Part shown: in pieces, positions 14,044 through 22,209 of the stretch
Position numbering within the stretch: position 1 is the stretch's first letter
Layout: the number at the start of each line of letters is the position of its first letter
Assembly (NCBI RefSeq): GCF_946479755.1
Contig: NZ_CAMLHC010000011.1
Coordinates: forward strand, 1-64,000
Length of the DNA: 64,000 nucleotides
Reading direction: 5' to 3'
DNA from: an uncultured Chitinophaga sp.
GTDB taxonomy: Bacteria > Bacteroidota > Bacteroidia > Chitinophagales > Chitinophagaceae
Position numbers and translations under genes: made by a program
Notes under the pieces: generated by a model
Told to the model about the DNA's origin: nothing
The model's database searches: none
The model's input: only the letters and a program-made list of their open reading frames with translations

Positions 14044-15045
14044 ATGAAACTTAGCGTATTGGACCAATCACCGATCAGAAACGGCAGCAATGCCACGGAA
14101 GCCTTGCAGGAAAGCGTTCAGCTGGCCCGGCTGGCAGACAAACTGGGTTATACCCGTTATTGGTTATCAGAACATCACAACACCAACAGCCTGGCAGGCG
14201 CCTCCCCGGAGATACTGATCGCCCGGCTGGCTGCAGAAACGGAACGTATCCGCATCGGCTCCGGCGGCGTGATGCTCCCTAATCACAGTACCCTTAAAGT
14301 AGCAGAAAATTTCCGGTTGCTCGAAGCGTTATACCCCGGTCGTATAGACCTGGGCATTGGCCGCGCACCGGGTGGCGACCGTATCACGGCGCATATCCTT
14401 AATCCCTCCAATACCTTCGATCCTAAAGAGTTTGTGCAGCAGCTGGTAGATCTGCAGGCATGGCTCACCGATAAAGTCACCCCAGGCAGCCTGCAGGAAA
14501 AAGTAAAGGCCATTCCGGTCATTCCTTCCTCGCCCGACCTGTGGATGCTCACCTCCAGCGGCGAAAGCGGCCTGCTGGCGGCACATTTCGGTATGGCCCT
14601 CTCTTTTGCACATTTTATCTATCCGGTAGGCGGCCCACAGGCAGTGGCCAGGTACCGCGAACAGTTCCGTCCCTCCCCGCACCTCGCCGCCCCGCTGGCC
14701 AGCGTAGGCATTTTTGTGTTCTGCGCCGATACGGAGGAGAAAGCAGCTGAACTGGAAGCGGTGATGGACTACCGCCTGCTGAGCTTCGAAAAAGGGAAAT
14801 ACGACGTGTTCCCCACCTACGAAGAAATCAAAGACATAGAATACAGCGCGGAAGAACTGGCGCGGATACGGGCCAACAGCGGCCGCCGTATCTCCGGTAC
14901 GCCACCGCAGGTAAAAGCCCGCCTCGAACAGCTGGCGGCAGACTATGCGGTGGATGAACTGGTGATCGCCACCATTACCCAGGAACACGCCGACCGGCTC
15001 CGCTCTTATGAGCTGCTGGCAGAGGCCTTCCGGTTAAAACGATAA
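14044..15045 (+). CDS. Luciferase-like (LLM class) flavin-dependent oxidoreductase
   Basis: The 333-residue protein has the LLM TIM-barrel pattern: KLSVLDQSPI at the N-terminus, YTRYWLSEHHN (the conserved EHH), IRIGSGGVMLPNHS and ALYPGRIDLGIGRAPGGD. These features place it in the MsnO8/YhbW subgroup of FMNH2- or F420-type monooxygenases that NCBI names LLM class oxidoreductases. In Bacteroidota the cofactor is almost certainly reduced FMN. The substrate is unknown. It follows the helicase by 11 bases and ends before an intrinsic terminator, so it is the last gene of that unit. Its length is normal and no motif is missing. Confidence 0.92.
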   Translation: MKLSVLDQSPIRNGSNATEALQESVQLARLADKLGYTRYWLSEHHNTNSLAGASPEILIARLAAETERIRIGSGGVMLPNHSTLKVAENFRLLEALYPGRIDLGIGRAPGGDRITAHILNPSNTFDPKEFVQQLVDLQAWLTDKVTPGSLQEKVKAIPVIPSSPDLWMLTSSGESGLLAAHFGMALSFAHFIYPVGGPQAVARYREQFRPSPHLAAPLASVGIFVFCADTEEKAAELEAVMDYRLLSFEKGKYDVFPTYEEIKDIEYSAEELARIRANSGRRISGTPPQVKARLEQLAADYAVDELVIATITQEHADRLRSYELLAEAFRLKR

Positions 15046-15084
15046 AATACCCGTATTTTATCATTAAAATATTTTTATATTTGT

Positions 15085-15111
15085 AACGGCTATGCATATA
15101 GCCGTTTTTTT
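15085..15111 (+). terminator. Intrinsic terminator after the LLM gene
   Basis: A perfect 9-bp stem, AACGGCTAT / ATAGCCGTT, with a 4-base loop is followed by TTTTT. A TATATTTG promoter-like box (15076-15083) touches its left edge. Confidence 0.85.
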
Positions 15112-15154
15112 ATATCCTGTAATAGACTGAAAACCTGAGCTAAACCATCTCCCT

Positions 15155-15739
15155 ATGAAAAAACTCATTTTAGGCGCGGTTATTCTTACCGCCATGCTGA
15201 CCGCCTGTTCCAAGAAAGACAAAAACGACAATAACGACGATAATGTGCCCAAGCCGGAGCAGCCCGCGGTAACACCCAAAGACTCCCTGACAATATATAA
15301 AGACCTTGAGTTCGACGTGACGGGCACCAGTTCAACCGTGGGGGTCGCCTTCTCCACCAAAGACGGTAAAATGTATTACCGTACCAACCTCCCGAAGGAT
15401 GGTAAAAACATCGACCTGGTATTTGCCGGGGTAGACCCGGGCAACCTGTTCTTCAGCAGCGCCACAGCTACCGCTTCCCATGGGTTTACGTTTGACAATG
15501 CCGCTATTACGGAGATCATGAACTCCCCGTCGGTACAGGCATTTGACCCTGCTAAGTTTGATACCCTGTCACATGGCTCAGCGCTCAATAACCTGTCCGT
15601 GAAAGAGGATAACAGTTTTTTCTCTACTACCTACAGGGGCGTGGTGCTGTTCAAAAATGCCGCAGGAAAAACAGGTGTGATCAGGGTCTCCGCTGCCGAT
15701 GGGCAACGGGTGAAAGTCACCATTAAAGTACAGCCATAA
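15155..15739 (+). CDS. Hypothetical lipoprotein
   Basis: The 194-residue product has a clear lipoprotein signal, MKKLILGAVILTAMLTAC, with the lipidation Cys at residue 18. A low-complexity linker of Lys, Asp and Asn follows (about 20-33). The mature domain looks mostly beta-stranded, with phrases such as MYYRTNLPKDGKNIDLVFAG and GVVLFKNAAGKTGVIRVSAADG. I do not recognise a family with confidence; similar short DUF lipoproteins occur widely in Chitinophagaceae. It is flanked by terminators on both sides, so it is monocistronic. The charged linker suggests a domain held away from the membrane. No catalytic motif is visible. Confidence 0.85.
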   Translation: MKKLILGAVILTAMLTACSKKDKNDNNDDNVPKPEQPAVTPKDSLTIYKDLEFDVTGTSSTVGVAFSTKDGKMYYRTNLPKDGKNIDLVFAGVDPGNLFFSSATATASHGFTFDNAAITEIMNSPSVQAFDPAKFDTLSHGSALNNLSVKEDNSFFSTTYRGVVLFKNAAGKTGVIRVSAADGQRVKVTIKVQP

Positions 15740-15764
15740 AACAAGCAGTTTATAATACATGACA

Positions 15765-15798
15765 GGCCGGGTTGGTAATACCATCCGGTCTTTTTATT
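15765..15798 (+). terminator. Intrinsic terminator after the lipoprotein gene
   Basis: An imperfect stem pairs CCGGGTTGGT with ACCATCCGG around a short loop and is followed by TCTTTTTATTTT. Confidence 0.7.
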
Positions 15799-15864
15799 TT
15801 GTACCAGTGAAAAATAAGCCAGTAACCGGTAAAAAAGAGGTAGGATTACTACGGTGGCTGCCGC

Positions 15865-15872
15865 TAAATTTG
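15865..15872 (+). promoter_or_regulatory. Promoter -7 box for the lut operon
   Basis: TAAATTTG is an exact TAnnTTTG match 10 bases before the lutA ATG. It leaves a leader of about 7 bases, including the AAGGA that precedes the start. Confidence 0.55.
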
Positions 15873-15882
15873 CACGTAAGGA

Positions 15883-16647
15883 ATGACCATCAAAATCGCT
15901 ACCACTGTGAAAGTAGGATTATTTATACCGTGTTATATTGACCAGTTTTACCCGCAGGTAGGCATTGCCACGCTGCAGCTGTTGCAAAAGCTGGGATGTG
16001 AAGTGGAATACCCGCAGGGACAAACCTGTTGCGGTCAGCCTATGGCCAATTCAGGCTATGAGCATCTGACGCACCAGTGCAACAGCCTCTTTGTCCGCAA
16101 TTTTGCGGCCTACGATTACATTGTGGGACCTTCCGGCAGCTGTGTGCTGCATATCAAAGAGCACCTGCACGATCCTGCACAGGAACCGGCAGCTGCCGGC
16201 ATACGGGAACGTATATATGAATTGACCGCTTTTCTGACAGATATATTAAAGGTAACGGCCTTGCCTGCACGTTTTCCGCATAAGGTGGGACTGCACCAGA
16301 GCTGCCATGGCCAACGCGGCCTCGGCCTGGCACAGATGAGCGAGCTGGTGGCGGCGCCTTTCTCCAAGCCGGAGCAGCTGCTGCGTATGGTGGCAGGCCT
16401 GGAGCTGGTGGAACTGGACCGTAAAGATGAATGCTGTGGCTTCGGCGGCACTTTCTGTGTTACAGAAGAGGCTGTTTCCGTGAAGATGGGAAAAGACCGT
16501 GTAACCGATCACGTTAAACACGGCGCTGAAGTCATCACCGGTACAGACGTTAGTTGCCTGATGCACATGGAAGGTATTCTCCGCCGGCAGCATCAGCCGG
16601 TAAAAGTGATGCATATTGCTGAAATCCTTAATCAACAGATCCCATGA
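15883..16647 (+). CDS. lutA: LutA-type Fe-S oxidoreductase, L-lactate oxidation
   Basis: The 254-residue protein contains two CCG (cysteine-rich) domains: CCGQP after VEYPQGQT (Cys49-Cys50) and ECCGFGGTFCV (Cys184-Cys185), with upstream Cys residues such as IPCYID and HQSCHG. This is the layout of LutA/YkgE, which with LutB and LutC oxidises L-lactate to pyruvate in the cytoplasm. The ATG at 15883 has AAGGA close by and a -7 box upstream. A GTG at 15907 would give a protein starting KVGLFIPCYID, like most homologues, and remains possible. The stop overlaps the lutB start in an ATGA junction, showing tight coupling. No regulator gene is adjacent. Confidence 0.93.
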   Translation: MTIKIATTVKVGLFIPCYIDQFYPQVGIATLQLLQKLGCEVEYPQGQTCCGQPMANSGYEHLTHQCNSLFVRNFAAYDYIVGPSGSCVLHIKEHLHDPAQEPAAAGIRERIYELTAFLTDILKVTALPARFPHKVGLHQSCHGQRGLGLAQMSELVAAPFSKPEQLLRMVAGLELVELDRKDECCGFGGTFCVTEEAVSVKMGKDRVTDHVKHGAEVITGTDVSCLMHMEGILRRQHQPVKVMHIAEILNQQIP

Positions 16648-18026
16648 ACAGGCCAACCACTGATCACGCCACACTGGCGGACAAGTTCAACGAAAACGAG
16701 CCAAGGGTAAACTGGCACGATGAAACGCTGTGGTGGGTGCGCGCCAAACGCGACCGCCAGGCCTGGAGTATTCCTGAATGGGAACAGCTGCGGGAGACCG
16801 CTTCTCAAATAAAACTGAACGTGCTGGGTAACCTGCACGACTACCTGGTGCAGTTTGAGCAGCAGGCGCTGCAGAACGGCGCTGTTGTTCACTGGGCCGC
16901 GGATGCAGCGGAGCATAACCGCATCGTGACGGAGATCCTGAAGAAGCATGATGTAAAGCGGATGGTGAAGAGCAAGTCCATGCTCACGGAAGAGTGCCAC
17001 CTGAATCCACATCTGCAGGCCAACGGTATCGACGTGATCGACACCGATCTCGGTGAACGTATTGTGCAGCTGGCGGAAGAACCGCCCAGCCATATTGTAT
17101 TGCCTTGCATCCACAAAAAGAAAGAAGAGATAGGGGAACTCTTTCATGAGCACCTGGGCACGCCGGCAGGCAACGCTGATCCGCAGTTCCTCACCGCGGC
17201 CGCGCGGCAGCACCTGCGTAAAGAGTTTCTGCAATCCAAAGCCGCTATTACCGGCGTGAACTTCGCCGTGGCGGAAACGGGGGAGATGGTGGTTTGTACC
17301 AATGAAGGCAATGCCGATATGGGCGCCCACCTCGCGGATGTGCATATTGCCTGTATGGGCATAGAAAAGATCATCCCGCAACGCAAGCACCTCGGTGTGT
17401 TCCTGCGGCTGCTGGCACGCAGCGCTACAGGACAGCCTATCACCACTTACTCCAGTCACTTCCGGCAGCCGGCTCCCGGCAGGGAACTGCATATCGTGAT
17501 CGTCGACAACGGCCGCTCCCGGCAACTGGGGCGCGAAGATTTCCGTAACTCCCTGAAATGTATCCGCTGTGGCGCCTGCATGAACACCTGCCCGGTATAC
17601 CGTCGCAGCGGCGGCCACAGTTATCATACCGCCGTTGCCGGTCCTATTGGCAGCATCCTGGCGCCTAACCTGGATATGAAAGATTACGCCGACCTGCCTT
17701 TTGCCTCCACGCTGTGCGGTTCCTGTTCCAATGTTTGCCCCGTAAAGATCGATATCCACCAGCAGTTATATAAATGGAGACAGGTACTGGTGCAGGAAGG
17801 ACATACCAGTGGTATGAAGACAGCCGGTATGAAAATGATGAATGCCGTACTGTCCAAACCCGGTAACTATAAAAAGGCCGGTAAGATGGGACGCTGGGTA
17901 TTACGCGCTTTCCCGGGCATGGTCAATAACCGTTTTAACCCATGGTTTAAACAACGGGAGATGCCGGCGCCCCCCACGCAGTCATTCTCCGAATGGTATG
18001 CACAACAACAGTCAACAAAAAAATAA
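16644..18026 (+). CDS. lutB: LutB-type iron-sulfur protein, L-lactate oxidation
   Basis: This 460-residue protein is the large electron-transfer subunit of the LutABC system. The first 300 residues form the LUD domain (VKSKSMLTEE, FAVAETGEMVVCTNEGN). A two-cluster ferredoxin module follows: CIRCGACMNTCP (Cys306, 309, 312, 316) and CGSCSNVCP (Cys358, 361, 365), both bearing the residues for [4Fe-4S] clusters. The C-terminal helical tail is the usual LutB C-terminal domain. Size agrees with Bacillus LutB. The start ATG overlaps the lutA stop by 4 bases and lutC follows after 24 bases, so all three are one operon. Confidence 0.95.
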   Translation: MNRPTTDHATLADKFNENEPRVNWHDETLWWVRAKRDRQAWSIPEWEQLRETASQIKLNVLGNLHDYLVQFEQQALQNGAVVHWAADAAEHNRIVTEILKKHDVKRMVKSKSMLTEECHLNPHLQANGIDVIDTDLGERIVQLAEEPPSHIVLPCIHKKKEEIGELFHEHLGTPAGNADPQFLTAAARQHLRKEFLQSKAAITGVNFAVAETGEMVVCTNEGNADMGAHLADVHIACMGIEKIIPQRKHLGVFLRLLARSATGQPITTYSSHFRQPAPGRELHIVIVDNGRSRQLGREDFRNSLKCIRCGACMNTCPVYRRSGGHSYHTAVAGPIGSILAPNLDMKDYADLPFASTLCGSCSNVCPVKIDIHQQLYKWRQVLVQEGHTSGMKTAGMKMMNAVLSKPGNYKKAGKMGRWVLRAFPGMVNNRFNPWFKQREMPAPPTQSFSEWYAQQQSTKK

Positions 18027-18050
18027 AACAACCCTAAATAATATATTCAT

Positions 18051-18617
18051 ATGAGTAGCAGGGAACAGATACTGGCCGCCGTGAAAAAAAATCAACCTGG
18101 TGCAGCTGCATTGCCTTCTTTAGAAGGACTGGCAGGCGATATGCCCTCTACCCCGGAAGCTTATCGTAAAGTGCTGGAAAGCCTCGGTGGCAGCCTGTTT
18201 GAGATTACTGATACCGCCCAGGTGCCCGCATTGCTGGCACAACATTATCCTCATCTTGAAAGGGTTGTGTTCGCTGATGATAAACGGGAATGGGTACACG
18301 AAGATCCGCATCAGTTGGAAAATGTAGACATGGCTGTCGTGACAGGGCAGTGGGGGATAGCCGAAAACGGCGCTATCTGGCTCACTGAAAATGATATAGC
18401 CGTGAGAGTACTGCCCTTTATCTGCCAGCATCTCGCTATCGTCTTACCACGGGAACGCATATTGGCAACTATGCACGATGCCTATGAAAAAATCGGTGCA
18501 CCCCAAACCGGTTTCGGCGTATTTATTGCAGGCCCATCCAAAACCGCAGACATAGAGCAATCCCTTGTATTAGGCGCCCATGGCGCGAAAAGTCTGGTCG
18601 TGTTTGTTTTAGGTTAA
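18051..18617 (+). CDS. lutC: LutC-type LUD-domain protein, L-lactate oxidation
   Basis: The 188-residue protein is a single LUD domain: it begins MSSREQILAAVKKN, has VVTGQWGIAENGAIWL in the middle and ends with GFGVFIAGPSKTADIEQSLVLGAHG, the conserved GPS-T-DIE motif of LutC/YkgG proteins. LutC has no metal-binding cysteines; it is required with LutA and LutB for L-lactate use. This is the last gene of the operon. No terminator hairpin is obvious after the stop, and a 0.7-kb gene-poor stretch follows. Confidence 0.93.
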   Translation: MSSREQILAAVKKNQPGAAALPSLEGLAGDMPSTPEAYRKVLESLGGSLFEITDTAQVPALLAQHYPHLERVVFADDKREWVHEDPHQLENVDMAVVTGQWGIAENGAIWLTENDIAVRVLPFICQHLAIVLPRERILATMHDAYEKIGAPQTGFGVFIAGPSKTADIEQSLVLGAHGAKSLVVFVLG

Positions 18618-18701
18618 ATTCATATTAACTGTACGTTTGTTCAAAAAATCACTTACTTTTATAAATGAAAAGATGGTTTGTCGCCAGAAAATCATCATTT
18701 T

Positions 18702-18818
18702 ATGAAAGTTGGTATGGTGTTTGTTTTCACTGGCCGTCACAAGAACCACTTTAGTACGTTCTATTTAGACCATATTGCCGAACATATCTTTAACCATATA
18801 GCGAACGAATATAGTTAA
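18702..18818 (+). CDS. Possible small ORF, 38 residues
   Basis: An ATG frame of 38 codons begins MKVGMVFVFTGRHK and is rich in His, Phe and Asn. There is no ribosome-binding site and no recognised family. It may be chance, and it is listed only because it lies in an otherwise unexplained leader. Confidence 0.2.
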   Translation: MKVGMVFVFTGRHKNHFSTFYLDHIAEHIFNHIANEYS

Positions 18819-18837
18819 CCGGAAAAATTGAAAGACC

Positions 18838-18966
18838 ATGTATCAATTATTTAGTGTGCCAGCGCATGAAGGAGTACGTATCGAGAATGAATGTCTGCAG
18901 AACAATCTATCATGTGTAAAGGTATTGCACCTGTCCTCCTGTCCCGATATCAGCATTTGTTGTTGA
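18838..18966 (+). CDS. Possible small ORF, 42 residues, cysteine-rich end
   Basis: An ATG frame of 42 codons begins MYQLFSVPAHEG and ends SSCPDISICC, with five cysteines in total. It lies 19 bases after the preceding short frame. No Shine-Dalgarno sequence or known precursor-peptide motif is seen, so it may be spurious or a small secreted or modified peptide. Confidence 0.22.
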   Translation: MYQLFSVPAHEGVRIENECLQNNLSCVKVLHLSSCPDISICC

Positions 18967-19139
18967 AGTAGTCTATTTTAAATAGCCTGTAAAGTTAGTT
19001 GTCCGTATGAACCTGTATGCGAACACAGGGGACGGGCCACTTTACAGTTGGCGGCTTTTCTTGCCGGCCTTTATCACCTTGTCAGTTATTGGATTGGTTG
19101 GAGCTATTTTACAAACGGCAGAGTAAAAAAATTTTAATA

Positions 19140-19191
19140 GTTTACTTTTTCATAATAGTAGATGTCAAAATTTAGTGTTTACTTTGCATAA
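19140..19191. repeat. Duplicated GTTTACTTT-CATAA element
   Basis: GTTTACTTTTTCATAA at 19140-19155 and GTTTACTTTGCATAA at 19177-19191 are near-identical and start 37 bases apart, in the presumed promoter zone of the polysaccharide locus. The second resembles a -7 box (TTACTTTG, one mismatch). Confidence 0.45.
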
Positions 19192-19241
19192 CTTGAAAAA
19201 CCGAAAAATGCGAACCAAACCGTAAGCTATCTGACCGGAGA

Positions 19242-19281
19242 GTAAAGCGCCTCTATGAAAACCACCCACGCGCTACTTTAC
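19242..19281 (+). promoter_or_regulatory. Leader inverted repeat upstream of the polysaccharide locus
   Basis: GTAAAGCGC (19242-19250) pairs with GCGCTACTTTAC (19270-19281), leaving a 2-base bulge and a 19-base loop that contains an ATG at 19255. It may form a hairpin in the leader RNA. Confidence 0.4.
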
Positions 19282-19308
19282 CAGATTGGACGAGCATATA
19301 TTTCTTAA
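19255..19308 (+). CDS. Possible 17-residue leader peptide
   Basis: An ATG within the loop of the leader hairpin opens a frame for MKTTHALLYQIGRAYIS, stopping 21 bases before the first polysaccharide gene. A GGAGAG lies 12-18 bases upstream, partly inside the stem. It could couple translation to hairpin folding, but there is no comparative support. Confidence 0.25.
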   Translation: MKTTHALLYQIGRAYIS

Positions 19309-19329
19309 CCGTATCTATTATTGAAACCT

Positions 19330-21267
19330 ATGGTGAACAGATCATCATGGATTACCCCGTCATGGCTCATACTGCTGCTTGACCTTGGGTGCTCCGTCAT
19401 CGCCATCAATCTTGCCTTTTTGCTCAGGCTGAATTTTGATATGGAGGCCCTCACTCCGTATCCGCTCGAAGAAATTTCCTTTATCGTATTAGGTGTAACG
19501 CTGATGTTGTCGCTGCTGTTGCGAACGTACCGTGGTATTGTACGGCATACGAGCCTGGCGGACATTGGTAATATCGCCTGTATGAACGTTGCGGCCAGCG
19601 CCATTTTCGTGACTATCAATTATAGTCATGTACTGGATGCAGAAGTTAATATCTTCCCATTGTCAGTGGTCCTGATCGGTTTTTTTATCTCCTCTTTTCT
19701 GCTGTTGTCCTATCGCCTGATGGTGAAATGGGTATTTAAGTATTATAAGAACTTTCGTGCTGTCAATAAGACCAGGGCTGCCATCTATCATACCGGTCTT
19801 TCCAGTATCATGCTGCGTAAGGCTATCAACGACAACCCGGAAGCAGATATCCGCATTGTGGCCTTCCTTGCCGATACCAATGCACATGCAGGCAAATCTA
19901 TCGAAGGATTGCCGGTATATGCCTCCCGTAAAGGACAGTTATTCAAAATGTTGAGAGAAGGTAAAGTGTCCCTGTTATTAATACCGGACGACCACCTGGA
20001 TGTGCAGCATCTGAATGAACTGGTAGAAGAATGTATAACATTGAATATAAGAGTACAGAAGATCATCTCTGTGAATCAATGGATAGACGGTACACAAAAT
20101 AAAGGTATACAGTTGAAAGACATCAATATTGAAGATCTGCTGGAAAGATCTGTTATCGATATCAAAAACGAAAAGCTGGAAGCGGAGATCCGTGATAAAA
20201 GTATCCTGGTAACCGGTGCTGCCGGCTCTATCGGCAGCGAAATTGTCCGCCAGGTTATCCGCTATCAGCCGGCAGTCATTGTGCTCTGCGATAAGGCGGA
20301 GTCGCCGTTGCATGAGCTGGAGCTCGAAATGGCAGAAATGGGAATCAATATTCCCGTCATTCCCTTTATCGGGAATGTGTGTGACAGGTCCCGCATGCAA
20401 CAGCTGTTTGAAATATACGCGCCCGCTATCGTGTACCACGCTGCCGCTTACAAACATGTGCCGATGATGGAAAAAAATCCGTCTGTCGCGGTGATGAATA
20501 ATGTACTGGGCACCAAGGTCATGGCGGAATTGTCGGTAGAATTTGGCGTGGAAAAATTTGTGATGGTGTCTACAGACAAGGCGGTAAATCCTACCAACGT
20601 TATGGGTGCTTCCAAACGCATCGCAGAAATCTTCACACAATCCTACAATAACAGGATAAACGAACAGTTTAAAAAAACCGGTCCGGTATTTGGCTTACCG
20701 CCTACCCGCTTTATTACTACCCGCTTCGGGAATGTACTCGGGTCTAACGGTTCTGTGATACCCCGCTTTAAAAAGCAACTGGAAAACGGTGGTCCGCTCA
20801 CGGTTACCCATCCTGAAATTACCCGGTATTTCATGACCATCCCGGAAGCCTGCCAGCTCGTACTGGAAGCAGGCGCCATGGGGCAGGGCGGAGAGATCTT
20901 TGTATTCGATATGGGTAAACCAATGAAAGTAGCTGACCTGGCCAGGAAGATGATCCGTATGGCCGGGAAAGAACCGGGAAGGGATATCCAGATCGTATAC
21001 TCAGGTCTGAGACCAGGAGAAAAACTGTATGAGGAGTTATTAAATAACGCAGAAAATACATTGCCTACCTATCATGAAAAAATACTGATAGCAAAGGTGA
21101 GGAGCTATAGTTTTACGGAAGTAGACAAAAAGGTAACGCAGTTGATCGCATCTGCAGAAAAACACTATTTAACACCTACAGTTGCTTTAATGAAAATGCT
21201 GGTGCCGGAGTTTATCAGTAAAAACTCTGCATACGAAGAACTGGATAAAGATAAAATTAAAATGTAA
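19330..21267 (+). CDS. Membrane-bound UDP-HexNAc 4,6-dehydratase (PglF/WbpM/CapD family)
   Basis: The 645-residue protein has four N-terminal membrane helices (about 10-130), a first Rossmann-like CoA-binding-type region, and a C-terminal SDR domain with TGAAGSIGSE (NAD binding), DRSRMQQLF, YHAAAYKHVPMMEKNP and STDKAVNPTNVMGASKR. In this family the SDR tyrosine is replaced by Met (NVMGASK), as seen here. The enzyme converts UDP-GlcNAc to a UDP-4-keto-6-deoxy sugar. Together with the DegT aminotransferase at 38683 this would give a UDP-4-amino-4,6-dideoxy-HexNAc, as in bacillosamine synthesis. The ATG at 19330 is preferred over the TTG at 19321. It opens the 22-kb polysaccharide locus. Confidence 0.92.
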   Translation: MVNRSSWITPSWLILLLDLGCSVIAINLAFLLRLNFDMEALTPYPLEEISFIVLGVTLMLSLLLRTYRGIVRHTSLADIGNIACMNVAASAIFVTINYSHVLDAEVNIFPLSVVLIGFFISSFLLLSYRLMVKWVFKYYKNFRAVNKTRAAIYHTGLSSIMLRKAINDNPEADIRIVAFLADTNAHAGKSIEGLPVYASRKGQLFKMLREGKVSLLLIPDDHLDVQHLNELVEECITLNIRVQKIISVNQWIDGTQNKGIQLKDINIEDLLERSVIDIKNEKLEAEIRDKSILVTGAAGSIGSEIVRQVIRYQPAVIVLCDKAESPLHELELEMAEMGINIPVIPFIGNVCDRSRMQQLFEIYAPAIVYHAAAYKHVPMMEKNPSVAVMNNVLGTKVMAELSVEFGVEKFVMVSTDKAVNPTNVMGASKRIAEIFTQSYNNRINEQFKKTGPVFGLPPTRFITTRFGNVLGSNGSVIPRFKKQLENGGPLTVTHPEITRYFMTIPEACQLVLEAGAMGQGGEIFVFDMGKPMKVADLARKMIRMAGKEPGRDIQIVYSGLRPGEKLYEELLNNAENTLPTYHEKILIAKVRSYSFTEVDKKVTQLIASAEKHYLTPTVALMKMLVPEFISKNSAYEELDKDKIKM

Positions 21268-21350
21268 CAGGGGGAAGCGCAGCTTTTGTTGCTGATGGGC
21301 ATAAAATTTGCCCGGCTGCAGCTTCTCATTTGCAAAACTGTCAATTAGAT

Positions 21351-22193
21351 ATGAGTCTTATTAACAGGGAGTTCGGCTCCCGTTTACACACCATTGTAAA
21401 AAGGTGCAGGGTCACGTATTACCATTTAGCAGGGATTATTTGCCTTTTCCTGTTTGCTTGTTCGGCGCCTAAAAACGTGACTTATTTCAGAGATGTCCCT
21501 GATTCGCTGGGATCAAAAGAGGTAGAGCAGGCGCTGTATAAAACACCGCTGATCCAGGTGGACGATATTCTGCAAGTGAATATCCAGACACTGGACCCAG
21601 GGACGACTGCCTTGTTAAATCAACAGAACGCCCCATCATGGCCATCCGCGGGAACCGTCCCGGGAGGCGGCTCCAATATCAGCGGGTACCTGGTTGATAA
21701 GGATGGTAATATCGTATTGCCATTGATTGGCAAAATGCAGGTGAAAGGTAAATCAACAGAAGAAGTAAGGGCCGCGGTTACCGAAAAGGCCGCCCAGTTT
21801 TACAAAGACCCTGTGGTTAATGTAAGATTCGTTAACTTTAAAATTACTGTACTTGGTGAAGTAACAAGACCATCTACCTATGTGATGCCCAATGAAAAAG
21901 TAACCTTATTGGATGCTATTGGTATGGCGGGTGATCTTACTATTTATGGAAAACGCGAAAATGTATTGTTGATCAGGGAAAAAGACGGCAAAAAAGAATT
22001 TGTCAGATTTAATCTGAATAATACAAACCTGTTTACATCCCCCTATTATTATTTGCAACAGGGAGATGTGGTATATGTTGAACCGAACAAGTCAAAGGTT
22101 GTTGCAACGGACGCATCGCGATTGAAGAACATTACTATTATCACCTCTGCGATCACTTTGCTGGTGGTAATATTAACGAGGGTCAAGTTTTAA
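21351..22193 (+). CDS. Wza-like polysaccharide export lipoprotein
   Basis: The 280-residue product has a lipoprotein-type signal (GIICLFLFACSAPKN), then a Poly_export domain (DDILQVNIQTLDPGTT, GYLVDKDGNIVLPLIGKMQVKG) and an SLBB domain (KITVLGEVTRPSTYVMP, LLDAIGMAGDLTIYGKRENVLLIRE). The C-terminus ends in one hydrophobic helix (NITIITSAITLLVVILTRV), usual in Bacteroidota members. It forms the outer-membrane/periplasmic channel through which the polymer leaves the cell, working with the Wzc-like protein encoded 16 bases downstream. The ATG at 21351 is chosen over an in-frame TTG at 21330. Confidence 0.93.
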   Translation: MSLINREFGSRLHTIVKRCRVTYYHLAGIICLFLFACSAPKNVTYFRDVPDSLGSKEVEQALYKTPLIQVDDILQVNIQTLDPGTTALLNQQNAPSWPSAGTVPGGGSNISGYLVDKDGNIVLPLIGKMQVKGKSTEEVRAAVTEKAAQFYKDPVVNVRFVNFKITVLGEVTRPSTYVMPNEKVTLLDAIGMAGDLTIYGKRENVLLIREKDGKKEFVRFNLNNTNLFTSPYYYLQQGDVVYVEPNKSKVVATDASRLKNITIITSAITLLVVILTRVKF

Positions 22194-22209
22194 TTTTTAA
22201 AGCACTTAC

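Larger units (their letters stand above)
18618..19329. other. 0.7-kb gene-poor leader region upstream of the exopolysaccharide locus
   Basis: No convincing gene is seen. The stretch holds a TAnnTTTG match at 18632-18639 (TACGTTTG), three very short open frames (listed separately), a repeated element GTTTACTTT-CATAA at 19140 and 19177, and an inverted repeat at 19242-19281. No UpxY/NusG-type antiterminator gene is present. The AT-rich 19115-19200 part is the likeliest promoter for the polysaccharide genes, giving an untranslated leader of more than 100 bases. Confidence 0.5.

Noticed and set aside
18632..18639. TACGTTTG as promoter of the polysaccharide operon
   Set aside because: It is almost 700 bases upstream, with better AT-rich candidates closer; at most it could serve the small frames.
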